DNA of 64,000 nucleotides from Bacteroidetes bacterium GWF2_35_48 (GTDB lineage Bacteria > Bacteroidota > Bacteroidia > Bacteroidales > GWF2-35-48). This document shows positions 1-8,148 of the stretch, piece after piece. The first letter of the stretch is position 1. Every line of letters starts with the position of its first letter. The notes beneath the pieces are model-generated. The model did no database searches and was not told the origin of the DNA. It saw only the letters and a list, made by a program, of their open reading frames with translations. The translations under genes and the position numbers were made by a program. Location: the NCBI GenBank assembly GCA_001769125.1, contig MEOG01000081.1:24104-88103 (forward strand). Direction: 5' to 3'.

Positions 1-146
1 AGTTGATATAGGTTTGCTGGCAATAAAAGTTTATCTTTTAATTCATTTGGAGCAAATTTTTTGTTAAATTTGTAATTATTATTTTGTTGCTACAGCTACA
101 GACATTGAAGTAATAAAAAGCAAACCTTTTTTAAAATTTGAATTAA

Positions 147-362
147 ATGACACAATATCTATCATATCAGGGAATTTATGAAAATGGACTGATTCGGCTT
201 TTAACCCAGATAAAAACATTAAGGAATAAATCAAAAGTGACCGTTTTGATTCCAGTTGAAACTGCTTCAGGAATTGAAATTAATGAATTTATGAAAAAAG
301 GAAATATTTGTTCTGTAGGAGGCGATTCTGTAACTGAAACCGAAGATTACGACAATGAATAA
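147..362 (+). CDS. small antitoxin-like protein (DUF104/AF2212-like)
   Basis: A 71-residue protein starting at an ATG behind an A/T-rich tract. Residues about 7-36 read as a short beta-rich domain with the pattern Y-x-G-I-Y-E-N-G-L-I followed by K-V-T-V-L-I-P. That pattern resembles the DUF104/AF2212-like antitoxins, whose N-terminus is typically EAIYENGVLKPL. These antitoxins usually precede a PIN-domain ribonuclease toxin. Here the stop codon overlaps a short reading frame that begins like a PIN toxin but ends after eleven codons, so the toxin seems to have been lost. The C-terminal half (a GGDSV-type stretch and an acidic tail) would be the toxin-binding part. Similarity is judged by eye only; the family call is tentative. 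Confidence 0.5.
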   Translation: MTQYLSYQGIYENGLIRLLTQIKTLRNKSKVTVLIPVETASGIEINEFMKKGNICSVGGDSVTETEDYDNE

Positions 363-390
363 TATTCTCATAGACACGATCTATTACTGA
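355..390 (+). pseudogene. remnant of a PIN-domain toxin start
   Basis: Overlapping the stop of the preceding antitoxin-like gene is an ATG-led frame reading MNNILIDTIYY and then stop. PIN-domain toxins commonly start with M-x-x-I-L-I-D-T-N, the Asp being the first metal ligand. Here the frame ends in TGA straight after. A neighbouring frame shortly downstream reads ITEFTAM before another stop, vaguely like the second PIN motif, so two deletions or frameshifts may have collapsed the gene into about 90 bases. The evidence is thin: eleven residues plus the expected gene order. Confidence 0.3.
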
Positions 391-450
391 GTTTACAGCT
401 ATGTAATGCAACATGAGCAAAAAGATAATACCATTGTGGAAGAGATAGAA

Positions 451-483
451 TTTTGTTAATCAATATTATTTTCGTTAATTTTG
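451..483 (+). promoter_or_regulatory. Bacteroidota-type promoter of the RelE-type pair
   Basis: A TTTTG box at 451-455 and TAATTTTG at 476-483 are separated by 20 bases. This matches the phylum consensus of a -33 TTTG and a -7 TAnnTTTG with normal spacing. It lies 26 bases before the antitoxin start at 510. Confidence 0.6.
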
Positions 484-509
484 TATAATCAATAAAAAAA
501 AAGCTTAAA

Positions 510-707
510 ATGGAAAGTATTGTAATAGATATAAGAAACGAAAAAGACAAGTTTTTGTTTTTAGCTCTTGCTGAGAGATTAAAGCTCAGGTCGAAAATAT
601 TTACTGATGAAGAAAAAGAAGAAATTGGCTTAATCAAAGCCATGAAAGAAGGGAAAAATTCAGGTAAAGCAGACGAGGTTGAAATAATGAAATCTTTAGA
701 TAAATAG
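510..707 (+). CDS. antitoxin of a RelE-type toxin-antitoxin pair
   Basis: A 65-residue acidic and helical protein. The first third has a beta-strand/helix pattern (ESIVIDIRN then KFLFLALAERLKL) that fits a small DNA-binding or dimerisation segment. The rest is a charged helix (EEKEEIGLIKAMKEGK), as is usual for antitoxins that wrap a RelE/ParE toxin. The call rests mainly on context: the gene overlaps by a few bases a frame that is clearly a RelE-family toxin, and a good promoter precedes it. Expected role: neutralise the toxin and repress its own promoter. A specific antitoxin family could not be assigned by eye. Confidence 0.65.
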   Translation: MESIVIDIRNEKDKFLFLALAERLKLRSKIFTDEEKEEIGLIKAMKEGKNSGKADEVEIMKSLDK

Positions 708-970
708 TTGTAGAATATACAAAAAGATTTCTAAAAGATATTGACGCCATTGATAATCGTTCTCTGGCTTTAGATGTAAAAGAAGCTATTAATGACGCAA
801 AATCAGTAAATTCTATTAAAGATTTGAAGAGTACAAAAAAAATGAAGGGGGAGAAAAATGCTTTCAGAATTAAAATCGGAGATTACAGATTAGGTTTTTA
901 TCTGGAAGCAGATACAATTTTAATGTCACGCTTCCTTCATAGAAAGGAAATCTACAGGTATTTCCCTTGA
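704..970 (+). CDS. RelE/ParE-family toxin with non-ATG start
   Basis: The frame gives an 88-residue protein with the hallmarks of the Bacteroidota RelE/ParE toxins. It begins VVEYTKRFLKDI, continues through an I-K-D-L-K-S-T-K-K-M-K-G segment, and has the core F-R-I-K-I-G-D-Y-R-L-G-F and the C-terminal R-F-L-H-R-K-E-I-Y-R-Y-F-P. Members act as ribosome-dependent mRNA nucleases or gyrase inhibitors. No ATG, GTG or TTG lies in frame before the conserved start. The frame opens after a TAA at 701-703, so initiation would be at ATA (704) or the next codon, overlapping the antitoxin stop, perhaps by translational coupling. Alternatively a start codon mutation has silenced the toxin. Family assignment is firm; the start is not. 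Confidence 0.75.
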   Translation: MVVEYTKRFLKDIDAIDNRSLALDVKEAINDAKSVNSIKDLKSTKKMKGEKNAFRIKIGDYRLGFYLEADTILMSRFLHRKEIYRYFP

Positions 971-1099
971 TTTTATAATTAGTTTCGTTAACCCAAAAAA
1001 ATAACATAAAGCACATTCTTTCTTTTGATGCAGATTTCAACAGTATTGAGGGCATCAAACGTATTTATAACTAAGCAAGATCTCCCACATCTTACATGC

Positions 1100-2272
1100 T
1101 TATTTCTCATAAAACGTCCTGATAAAAACATCCACTGCATCACACAGCTTATCAATATCTGCATTATTGTTGAATATATTTACAGAAACGCGTATATGTC
1201 CCAGTCGCAGTGAAGTGTATATTCCACGGTGTTCAAGATATTTAATACATTCTTCCGGAGGTAGCTCTTCAAGGTCGAAGCAGACAATTGCAGAACGCTC
1301 TTCATTACTATTAACCGGCGATATAATTTTTACCGGAAGCGAAGATAGTTTTTCAATTAAATAATCTGTAAGTTCCGTAATTCTATTCCTGATTTCTTCA
1401 AACCCAATGCCTGAAAGATAATTGAACGCTACTCCGGCTGCAAGAATTCCTTGCAAATTATAGGTTCCTGTAAAGTAGCGGTCTGCCGAATCGTAAAGAG
1501 AAAATTCTTTTCCTTTTCCTGTGTAAAACCATTCGTTTTCCTGAGGTTGAACCGAAAGCCATCCGGCAATGGGTGAAGGAAAGGTTTTTCTGAATGTTTC
1601 AGAAGTATAAAATAATGTTCCGATATGACCTGTAAAGCCCCATTTGTGCATCGAGCAGGTAAAAACATCAATATTCATTTTTTCAACATCAACAGGATAA
1701 AGAGGAAAAGCCTGTGTACCATTTACAATAAATAAAATATTTCGTTTTTTCAACTCTGTGCCGAGGGTTTCAATATCCTGCCTAAATCCGCTTGCATATT
1801 GGGTATACGAAGTAACAAGGGCTTTTGTGTCATTATCTATTAAGGAAAGAATTTTATCTATCGGGTATCCGTGGTTTTCATGAGAAACATATTTCATGGT
1901 GATGCCCTGATATTCGAAAGGAACAGAATTCGAGGGAAATTCTTCTTCCATGGACACGATATTAAAAGGAGTCTGATATTTGTTTTTCCATGAAAGAGCA
2001 AGAATAGACATTGCCAGACTGTTGTTCCATGAAAAGCCCACATCGTTCACATCTGCATTGATGAGGCCTGCAATTTTTTTTCTTACTTCATACGCTTCGC
2101 TGAAATCTTTTTGAAAAAAAGCATCGCCGAACTGGTTCAACTTGCGATATTCTTCCATGATTTTTCTGAGTACTACATTTGGCAGTGGCGACATTCCCGC
2201 GCTTTGAAAATAAGTAATGTTTTCAGCAACAGGAAAATCCTGTCGAATTTTAGTCCAGTCTGTGGTTGCCAT
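1100..2272 (-). CDS. class V aminotransferase / cysteine desulfurase-like PLP enzyme
   Basis: A 390-residue PLP-dependent fold-type I enzyme of the class V aminotransferase family (cysteine desulfurases, isopenicillin N epimerase-like proteins). The Schiff-base lysine is K210 in SMHKWGFTGHIG. The protein has full family length and a normal C-terminal small domain. One oddity: the aspartate that normally contacts the PLP ring nitrogen (motif D-G-x-Q) is Asn184 here (FIVNGTQAF). There is no obvious Fe-S assembly partner nearby, so a role as the housekeeping desulfurase is unlikely. An amino-acid aminotransferase, lyase or epimerase role is equally possible. It lies downstream of the glycosyltransferase on the same strand, separated by 246 bases of repeats, so probably a separate transcript. 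Confidence 0.8.
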   Translation of the reverse strand: MATTDWTKIRQDFPVAENITYFQSAGMSPLPNVVLRKIMEEYRKLNQFGDAFFQKDFSEAYEVRKKIAGLINADVNDVGFSWNNSLAMSILALSWKNKYQTPFNIVSMEEEFPSNSVPFEYQGITMKYVSHENHGYPIDKILSLIDNDTKALVTSYTQYASGFRQDIETLGTELKKRNILFIVNGTQAFPLYPVDVEKMNIDVFTCSMHKWGFTGHIGTLFYTSETFRKTFPSPIAGWLSVQPQENEWFYTGKGKEFSLYDSADRYFTGTYNLQGILAAGVAFNYLSGIGFEEIRNRITELTDYLIEKLSSLPVKIISPVNSNEERSAIVCFDLEELPPEECIKYLEHRGIYTSLRLGHIRVSVNIFNNNADIDKLCDAVDVFIRTFYEK

Positions 2273-2325
2273 GATTTATTGTTTTTAAATCAACAAAATT
2301 TTATTCAATATAATTGGATTTAGGA

Positions 2326-2371
2326 TCTGCCTGCTTGACGCAGCTTGCCTGATGCAAGCAGGTCTGGCAGG
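2326..2371. repeat. intergenic inverted repeat
   Basis: CCTGCTTG at 2330-2337 pairs with CAAGCAGG at 2355-2362, with flanking CTGCC/GGCAG adding to the stem. It lies just upstream of the class V aminotransferase gene and looks like a dispersed palindromic element rather than a terminator, as no T-run follows. Confidence 0.55.
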
Positions 2372-2459
2372 TTTAGAATCAGGATTTAGGATAAAAGTTT
2401 ACCGGAAAGTTCTTAATCCTACTCTTACTTCTTAATCCTTAATCTATTTCCTCCCCCGC

Positions 2460-2510
2460 AAACCTGTGAGGAACCAGCACACGGGCTTACCCTCAAAACC
2501 TCACAGGTTT
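2460..2510. repeat. inverted repeat downstream of the glycosyltransferase
   Basis: A perfect 12-base inverted repeat, AAACCTGTGAGG at 2460-2471 and CCTCACAGGTTT at 2499-2510, with a 27-base loop. It begins 9 bases beyond the 3' end of the minus-strand glycosyltransferase gene. It may end that transcript as RNA structure. The sequence also looks like a dispersed Bacteroidota repeat. Confidence 0.6.
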
Positions 2511-2518
2511 GGCTTGCC

Positions 2519-3655
2519 TTACACTGCGTAAATTCCCATTGCCCGCTCCATGCAATCCCAAAGATTATTCGCTGTAGTGTCCCAGGTAAATTTTTCTCTG
2601 TGAAGGCTTCCGTAACTAACCATTCTATTTCTGAAAGATGGTATTTTATGCAGCGTAGACATAGCCTGTTTAATAGAATCAACAGAAAAAGGATCGACAA
2701 GAAGCGCAGAATCTCCCGCAACTTCTGGCATGGATGTAACATTGGCGGTTATTACCGGGACATCGCATTTCATGGCTTCAACAATGGGTATTCCGAATCC
2801 TTCAAAGTAAGGAACAAAAACAAGGGCAAAAGCAGCTCCGGCAACAAGCGCCAGTTCATCGGGTTCAAGCCTTCCTGTAAAAATCACATCTTCTTTATGG
2901 GTCATAGCCTTCAATGTGTCATCAATTGGCTTTGTTTTAAACATGGATGTTCCGACAATTACCATTTTTTTATCAGCGCCGGTTGATTTTTTGAATTCAT
3001 CAAAAGCCTGCAGCATACGGCAAATATTTTTTCTCGGATGCAGTGCTCCAACAAAGTAGAAATAATCTTTCCCCTGTGTATATTTTTCTTTAACTGCAAA
3101 AATTTCGTTATCCTCTAAAGGTTTAAATATTTCATTAACCCCATTGTATACTACATCAATTTTTTCAGGAGCAATGTGGAAATTTTCAATGATATCGACT
3201 TTAGAATATTCAGAAACGGTTGCAATGCGTTTTGCTTTTTTGGCGTATTTTGGAAAATATTTATTATAAAACTTACTTGTCAGAAAGGGAAGATCTTTTG
3301 GGTAATGCAGAAAATTAATATCGTGAATTACATCAATGGAAGGGACATCTGTTGAAAGAGATAAAAATCCGTCTGTAGATAAAAAATAATCTGCTTTATG
3401 TTTTTTCAGTATTTCAGGAATAACTTTTTCAAACCACCAGTAATATAAAAATGGGTGTCTTGCTTGCGGACCGGCAACGATTGGAATGATATTATTGGAG
3501 AAAATAAATTCATCAGAATAATTCCTGTCAAAAATAAAAAGGAACTGATGTTCGCTATGCCTTTGTGTAATTCGCTTTAATGCCTCATAGGTAAACCATC
3601 CGATGCCTTCCAGCTTGTTGGCTAATAATAATCGTGTATTTACTGCTATTTTCAT
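2519..3655 (-). CDS. GT4-family glycosyltransferase
   Basis: A 378-residue cytoplasmic glycosyltransferase of the GT-B fold, family GT4. The N-terminal Rossmann half starts MKIAVNTRLLL with a glycine-rich acceptor loop (LEGIGWFTYE). The C-terminal donor-binding half holds FYFVGALHPRKN and the family signature E-G-F-G-I-P-I-V-E-A-M, in which the two glutamates bind the nucleotide-sugar. It would transfer a sugar to a lipid or polysaccharide acceptor. The substrate cannot be told from sequence. No polysaccharide cluster surrounds it; the next gene upstream on the same strand encodes a lipoprotein separated by 138 bases of degenerate repeats. Full family length and intact motifs. Confidence 0.88.
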   Translation of the reverse strand: MKIAVNTRLLLANKLEGIGWFTYEALKRITQRHSEHQFLFIFDRNYSDEFIFSNNIIPIVAGPQARHPFLYYWWFEKVIPEILKKHKADYFLSTDGFLSLSTDVPSIDVIHDINFLHYPKDLPFLTSKFYNKYFPKYAKKAKRIATVSEYSKVDIIENFHIAPEKIDVVYNGVNEIFKPLEDNEIFAVKEKYTQGKDYFYFVGALHPRKNICRMLQAFDEFKKSTGADKKMVIVGTSMFKTKPIDDTLKAMTHKEDVIFTGRLEPDELALVAGAAFALVFVPYFEGFGIPIVEAMKCDVPVITANVTSMPEVAGDSALLVDPFSVDSIKQAMSTLHKIPSFRNRMVSYGSLHREKFTWDTTANNLWDCMERAMGIYAV

Positions 3656-3691
3656 TTTTTAAATTTTTAAAGTCCGAAGTCTACAGTCAAA

Positions 3692-3775
3692 ATACGATAG
3701 AAATACGATAGAAATTCAATAGGAATACAATTGTACAACTATCGTCCATCTACCGAATATCTATCGTTGCACTAT
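3692..3775. repeat. degenerate ATACGATAGAA repeats
   Basis: The gap between two minus-strand genes holds two adjacent copies of ATACGATAGAA (3692 onwards), a third degraded copy, and on its right side inverted versions containing CTATCG. The function is unknown; it resembles decayed palindromic repeat DNA. Confidence 0.45.
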
Positions 3776-3793
3776 TGTACATCTTCAAATTTA

Positions 3794-4912
3794 TCATTTA
3801 TTAAGCACCATTACTTTCTCTCTTACCTCAATTTCAAAAACAAAAGGCCACCATTTTCCTGTAACAAAAATACTATTATTTTGTTCATTCCACGCAATGC
3901 CGTTCAGCACATCTATTTTGCCTTTCACATCTTTCGGATCGAGAATACCTTTCAAATCTATTTTCTTTGTAACCTTTCCGTTTTCCGGGTCAATAGCAAT
4001 GATAAAATCTTCCTGATACACATTTGCCCATATTTCGCCTTTGATATACTCCAACTCATTCAAGTACAAAATTTGTCCATAATAATCGCACACTTCAAGA
4101 GTTCCTATTTGTGTATATGTATCCGGATCTAGAAAATAAAGTCTGGCTGATCCATCGCTCATTATGAGTTTTTTTCCGTCTGATGTTATTCCCCAACCTT
4201 CGGTTGAATAATTGAATTTCCCGATTTGTTTAAAACTTTCTTTATCGTAAACAAAGGCTAAGTTTGATCGCCATGTTAGTTGTATTATTTTATCTTTATA
4301 AACTGTAATTCCTTCGCCAAATATTTCACTTGCCAGATTAACACTTTTAATAATTTCCCCGGTCTGAATTTTAACTTTTCTGAGAGAAGATGTTCCATAT
4401 TCGCCGGTACCTTCATAAAAATATCCCTTATCAAAAAAAAGACCCTGAGTATAAGCAACAACATCATGCGGATATTTTTTTTTCAACAAATACGTGTATT
4501 CATCTGGTTTTTTATCAGAAAGGACAAGGAATGAACTTTCGCAGTTTTGTTTTTTACCATCAGGCATAAATGCGGTTGCAATAAGTTTTTGTCTTCCTGT
4601 TTTTATGCTTGTTTCGCTTGTTTTCCACTCGTGGGAGTAAGGTGCGTTTGAAAAGATCGTAATAATTTTTCCATAATAGGAAATACTTATAGAGTCAGGT
4701 TTTACTGCATTATCAATTTGTTCAAGCGAAATTATTATTTTATCATTAATACGGTATTTTGTTTCAGAATCCGGAGATATGAATTTTATAACAGACCTGC
4801 TTTCTGCCTGTAATTTTTGAGTGTTGTCTGTATTATTTTTTTTTGTTTCTGAATTTTCGCAGGAAATGCAGAAAACGGAAATACAAAAAAAAAGTATTAA
4901 AAATGGTTTCAT
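3794..4912 (-). CDS. glutaminyl-peptide cyclotransferase, predicted lipoprotein
   Basis: The protein has a lipoprotein signal (MKPFLILFFCISVFCISC, lipobox Cys18). A serine-rich and Ig-like linker of about 110 residues follows, then the glutamine cyclotransferase beta-propeller domain. Recognisable blocks are HDVVAYTQGLFF, YEGTGEYGTSSLRK, FGEGITVYKDKIIQLTW, EGWGITSDGKKLIMSDGS, YLNELEYIKGEIWANVY and LNGIAWNEQNNSIFVTGKWWP. These enzymes turn N-terminal glutamine into pyroglutamate on exported proteins. I chose the start at 4912: a longer frame to 5047 would run into the neighbouring gene and bury the signal peptide. Expected location: periplasmic face of a membrane. Confidence 0.88.
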   Translation of the reverse strand: MKPFLILFFCISVFCISCENSETKKNNTDNTQKLQAESRSVIKFISPDSETKYRINDKIIISLEQIDNAVKPDSISISYYGKIITIFSNAPYSHEWKTSETSIKTGRQKLIATAFMPDGKKQNCESSFLVLSDKKPDEYTYLLKKKYPHDVVAYTQGLFFDKGYFYEGTGEYGTSSLRKVKIQTGEIIKSVNLASEIFGEGITVYKDKIIQLTWRSNLAFVYDKESFKQIGKFNYSTEGWGITSDGKKLIMSDGSARLYFLDPDTYTQIGTLEVCDYYGQILYLNELEYIKGEIWANVYQEDFIIAIDPENGKVTKKIDLKGILDPKDVKGKIDVLNGIAWNEQNNSIFVTGKWWPFVFEIEVREKVMVLNK

Positions 4913-4922
4913 ACACAATGGG

Positions 4923-5441
4923 TTAAAAATACTGGCGCACTTCATTTTTAAGAAATTCAATAGCAACTGTTGCCGGAGTTTTATTTGCCTGCATAATAAA
5001 TTCAAGAATTGCTTTTCCGAGCTCGTATGAAGGCGCATCGGGTTCAACCTTATCTGCTGCCATGTTAATAATTTTCACGGTATTTTCTTTTGCGCTTTTT
5101 ATTACTTCCCAGGCCTGATTTGAAACATAAACCTGTTGTGAAAGATTGTGCTCAAATTCTGCACGGATAAGGCTGAGCATATCCTGCTGGAGTTTTTTTG
5201 CAGTCATTGAAGGGTGTTGAATACGAAGAATCATTGAGTCGGGCTGAATGCGCTCAAGAAACATCACAAGTCTTTCGTAAGCCGTTAATCGTAATGGTGT
5301 TACGAGTTTTTGATTCGAGGAACGCATATCCATTCTTCTTTTATTCTGCTCATTGTCAAAAAAGGCTTTCATTGCAAAATAGGATGCAAGAAGCACAACA
5401 ACCGAAGGGAGAATGTATTTTAAAATTTCAAGCAAAGCCAT
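4923..5441 (-). CDS. conserved membrane-anchored protein of unknown function
   Basis: A 172-residue protein with one N-terminal transmembrane helix (residues about 8-26, LKYILPSVVVLLASYFAMKAF) followed by a charged, mostly helical cytoplasmic-type region. The family looks like one commonly found in Bacteroidota (a region like LTAYERLVMFLERI, then a conserved SLIRAEFEHNLSQQVYVS block), but I know no function. It ends 10 bases before the cyclotransferase start on the same strand, so the two are probably cotranscribed. It is divergent from the aspartate aminotransferase gene. Confidence 0.75.
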   Translation of the reverse strand: MALLEILKYILPSVVVLLASYFAMKAFFDNEQNKRRMDMRSSNQKLVTPLRLTAYERLVMFLERIQPDSMILRIQHPSMTAKKLQQDMLSLIRAEFEHNLSQQVYVSNQAWEVIKSAKENTVKIINMAADKVEPDAPSYELGKAILEFIMQANKTPATVAIEFLKNEVRQYF

Positions 5442-5551
5442 AATTTCAACGATTTAATAATTGTTATAAACAAAAAATAGTTAAAAATTTTATTTGCAAG
5501 ATTAAAAAAAATATAAATACTTTGATGTTTTTAAACCAAAATTGTTTTAAG

Positions 5552-6745
5552 ATGCATGAAATAGCTGAAAGATTGCAGCGCCTGTCTGCTTCACAAACAC
5601 TTGCCATGGCTCAAAAAAGCCGTGAATTAAAGGCTTCAGGAATAGATGTTATAAATCTTTGCATAGGGGAACCTGACTTTAATACCCCTGATCACATAAA
5701 AGAGGCTGCAAAAAAAGCCATTGATGATAATTTCTCATTTTATTCTCCGGTTCAGGGATACGATGACTTGATTCAGGCTGTTTGCGCCAAACTAAAAAGA
5801 GAAAATAATCTCAATTACAAGCCAGAAAACATTTGCGTTTCAAACGGTGCGAAACAGTGTATAGCAAATGTTATTCTGAGTCTCGTAAATTACGATGATG
5901 AGGTAATTATTCCAACTCCTTATTGGGTAAGCTATATTGAGTTGGTAAAACTGGCTCGCGGTATTAATGTTTTGGTTGAAGCAGGAATTGACCAAGATTT
6001 TAAAGTTACACCTGAACAAATTGAGAAGGCAATCACGCCACGAACAAAATTATTTCTTTTCAGTTCGCCAAGTAATCCAACCGGAGCAGCTTATACAAAA
6101 GAGGAATTAAAAGCCATTGCCGAAGTTTTTGCCCGTCACGAACAGGTACTGATTATTTCAGATGAAATTTATGAACATATAAATTTTAATGGAGCGCACG
6201 AAAGTATTGCTCAGTTTGATTTTATTAAAGATCGTGTTATTTTAATCAATGGTGTTTCTAAAGGTTATGCAATGACAGGATGGAGAATCGGGTATGTTGC
6301 TGCTCCTTTGTGGATAATTAAAGCATTGATAAAATTACAGGGACAATACACTTCCGGTCCCAGCTCTATTGCCCAGAAAGCGTCTGTTGCTGCATTAAAT
6401 ACCGATTATTCACTGCTGAAAGGAATGCGCGATAAATTTCATGAAAGAAGAGATTTGGTAGTTAAACTTATGAATGAGATACCCGGATTGCGCTGCAATG
6501 TTCCTGATGGAGCGTTTTATGTATTTCCGGAAGCCTCCCACTACTTTCATAAAACAAATGGAACGTCAATGATAAAGAACGACGACGATCTGGCAATGTA
6601 CCTTTTAAATAAAGCGCATGTTGCCGTTATGGGGGGAACTGCATTTGGCGCACCCGGCTACATACGTCTGTCTTATGCTACTTCTGAAGAAAATTTAATT
6701 GAAGCTATGAAGCGTATTAAAAGTGCGCTTTCTTTACTAAGATAA
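5552..6745 (+). CDS. class I/II aminotransferase (aspartate aminotransferase type)
   Basis: A PLP enzyme of fold type I with all family landmarks: GEPDFNTPDHI near the start, YSPVQGYDDL, SNGAKQCIANVILSL, the substrate-loop PTPYWVSY, SPSNPTGAAYTKEE, SDEIYEHINF, the Schiff-base lysine K237 in GVSKGYAMTGWRIGY, and the C-terminal arginine in GYIRLSYA. It most resembles prokaryotic aspartate aminotransferases (1A type), which move the amino group between aspartate and 2-oxoglutarate. I set the start at 5552 (MHEIAERLQRLSASQT), where family members begin; an ATG at 5522 would add ten residues without family support. A hairpin terminator follows. Confidence 0.9.
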   Translation: MHEIAERLQRLSASQTLAMAQKSRELKASGIDVINLCIGEPDFNTPDHIKEAAKKAIDDNFSFYSPVQGYDDLIQAVCAKLKRENNLNYKPENICVSNGAKQCIANVILSLVNYDDEVIIPTPYWVSYIELVKLARGINVLVEAGIDQDFKVTPEQIEKAITPRTKLFLFSSPSNPTGAAYTKEELKAIAEVFARHEQVLIISDEIYEHINFNGAHESIAQFDFIKDRVILINGVSKGYAMTGWRIGYVAAPLWIIKALIKLQGQYTSGPSSIAQKASVAALNTDYSLLKGMRDKFHERRDLVVKLMNEIPGLRCNVPDGAFYVFPEASHYFHKTNGTSMIKNDDDLAMYLLNKAHVAVMGGTAFGAPGYIRLSYATSEENLIEAMKRIKSALSLLR

Positions 6746-6766
6746 ATTATTTTTTTTTCTATAAAG

Positions 6767-6828
6767 AAAACCGGTGTTTCGATGCTTTGATGTTACTCAG
6801 CAACCTCAAGCTCAACGACCGGTTTTTT
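6767..6828. terminator. bidirectional terminator between convergent genes
   Basis: AAAACCGGT (6767-6775) pairs with ACCGGTTTT (6818-6826), with partial pairing inside the loop and T-runs on both outer sides. It serves the aspartate aminotransferase gene on the + strand and ubiX on the - strand, whose stop codon it overlaps. Confidence 0.7.
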
Positions 6829-7396
6829 ATTGACCCCATTCGTAAGAATTTGTTTCGATTCCTGACATTGCAAGTACACGGTCTGTAATAGTTTTAACAA
6901 GAGCCTCAATAGTATCGGGTTTTGAGTAAAAAGATGGTGATGCGGGAAAAATAATACCTCCGGCTTCTGTAATCGTTTTCATGTTATTAATATGAATCAG
7001 ACTCAGGGGGGACTCGCGTGTAACGAGAATCAGCCTGCGGCGTTCTTTTAGCATTACATCTGCTGCCCGGGTAATAAGGTCATTAGAAATTCCAGAAGCA
7101 ATGCGTCCCAGTGTTCCCATTGAGCAGGGGCAAATAATCATCGTATCGTATTTAGAAGATCCAGAGGCAAAGGGGGCATAGAAATCATCGTGCTTATAAA
7201 TACTTATTAAATCAGACGAATTACTGAATTTACTTTCCAGCTCGTATTCCCATACTTTTTCTGCCTGCTCTGAAAAAACCAGTTCAATTTTTTCAACTTG
7301 TGATGAAAGTGTAGTAAGTGTTTCAAGAAGAATTTTACCATATATAGATCCACTGGCTCCGGTTATTGCTAATATTATTTTTTGCTTTGGATTCAT
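6827..7396 (-). CDS. ubiX: UbiX-type flavin prenyltransferase
   Basis: A 189-residue flavoprotein of the UbiX/Pad1 family, which attaches a dimethylallyl group to FMN to make the prenyl-FMN cofactor of UbiD decarboxylases. Visible landmarks are the N-terminal nucleotide-binding ITGASGSIYGKILLE, the central IICPCSMGTLGRIASGISNDLITRAADVMLKERR, and VTRESPLSLIHINNM followed by ITEAGGIIFPASPSFY. Length is normal for the family. No ubiD partner is in the window. The gene is convergent with the aminotransferase. Confidence is high because the central block is diagnostic. Confidence 0.92.
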   Translation of the reverse strand: MNPKQKIILAITGASGSIYGKILLETLTTLSSQVEKIELVFSEQAEKVWEYELESKFSNSSDLISIYKHDDFYAPFASGSSKYDTMIICPCSMGTLGRIASGISNDLITRAADVMLKERRRLILVTRESPLSLIHINNMKTITEAGGIIFPASPSFYSKPDTIEALVKTITDRVLAMSGIETNSYEWGQ

Positions 7397-7535
7397 GCTT
7401 TGTTTTAGTTTTAAAATTAATAATACAAAAAACAGGACACAGAAATAAATTTCAAATGCCCTGTCAGAGATACCTTCCTGATTCCAACCAATATCAAATA
7501 TACCTTAGATAAACAGGGCTTTTCTTTTTTTGTTT

Positions 7536-7558
7536 TTTGTGAAACATTTGTGAAACAT
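7536..7558 (+). repeat. tandem TTTGTGAAACAT repeats ahead of the broken integrase
   Basis: Two copies of TTTGTGAAACAT with an 11-base period (7536-7547 and 7547-7558), in the gap of about 320 bases between ubiX and the integrase fragment. They occupy the same relative place as the TTGTACC repeats ahead of the intact integrase gene, so they may be the matching recombinase-binding or operator repeats. Nothing else is recognised in this gap. Confidence 0.5.
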
Positions 7559-7715
7559 GGTTTTTCGTTTATTTTTCACAACGTAAGTTTAAACGAAGGT
7601 TCAAATTTAGCCATAAAATAAGTTTTACAACATTTTTTTGTAAAAAAGAGTGTTTTGTTTGTATTGGTTTTTTAAAATCGGAAAACGAGTTCTACGCTTT
7701 TTTTATCAAAATTCT

Positions 7716-8031
7716 GCAAAACGACATCACCGCAATATGTATGTTTTTTCTGCTTATGCCGGTGGTTTAAGAATCTTTGATGTTTTGCAGTTAAAATGGG
7801 AAAATTTCGATGGTGAACGGGTTCTTATTACTACTCAAAAAATCGGCTCTGTTGTTTCTGTAAAATTGCCAGCCAAGACCCTTGAAATAATCAATAGTTA
7901 TAAAACAGATGAAACAAAACCGTCTGATTTTGTTTTTCCCTTATTAAAAAATGATGTGGATTATTCTGATCCAGCTGTTTTATATGATGCTATTTCCTCT
8001 ATGAATGCCTACACGAATAAAAACCTCAAAA
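7716..8031 (+). pseudogene. fragment of a tyrosine recombinase gene (duplicate)
   Basis: These 316 bases are nearly identical to 10778-11093, the middle of the intact integrase gene 3.06 kb downstream. They encode the catalytic-domain segment from AKRHHRNMYVFSAYAGGLR to SSMNAYTNKNLK. The fragment keeps the first catalytic arginine but lacks the arm-binding and core-binding domains and the H-x-x-R, H and Y motifs. After 8031 the sequence runs into GTTTGACAGGACTTC, which resembles the start of the repeat units behind the intact integrase. This suggests an internal deletion in an older integrase copy. The frame is open for some distance on both sides by chance only. Confidence 0.85.
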
Positions 8032-8137
8032 AAGGTTTGACAGGACTTCAGAAAGGACATGGAAGAGCCTGTTCGCTTCTTCGTCAGGGCTTCCTCTTTC
8101 ATAGCATATTGCGTGTATCAATTTTAAATAATTATAT

Positions 8138-8145
8138 TACCTTTG
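8138..8145 (+). promoter_or_regulatory. -7 box of the Fic-gene promoter
   Basis: TACCTTTG matches TAnnTTTG exactly. A TTG at 8109-8111 could be the -33 box but is about 26 bases away, longer than usual. Transcription from here would start inside the 24-bp repeats and give a leader of about 110 bases. Confidence 0.45.
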
Positions 8146-8148
8146 CAC

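Noticed and set aside
3731..4534. Several + strand frames opposite the cyclotransferase gene
   Set aside because: They are antisense shadows of a clear coding sequence.
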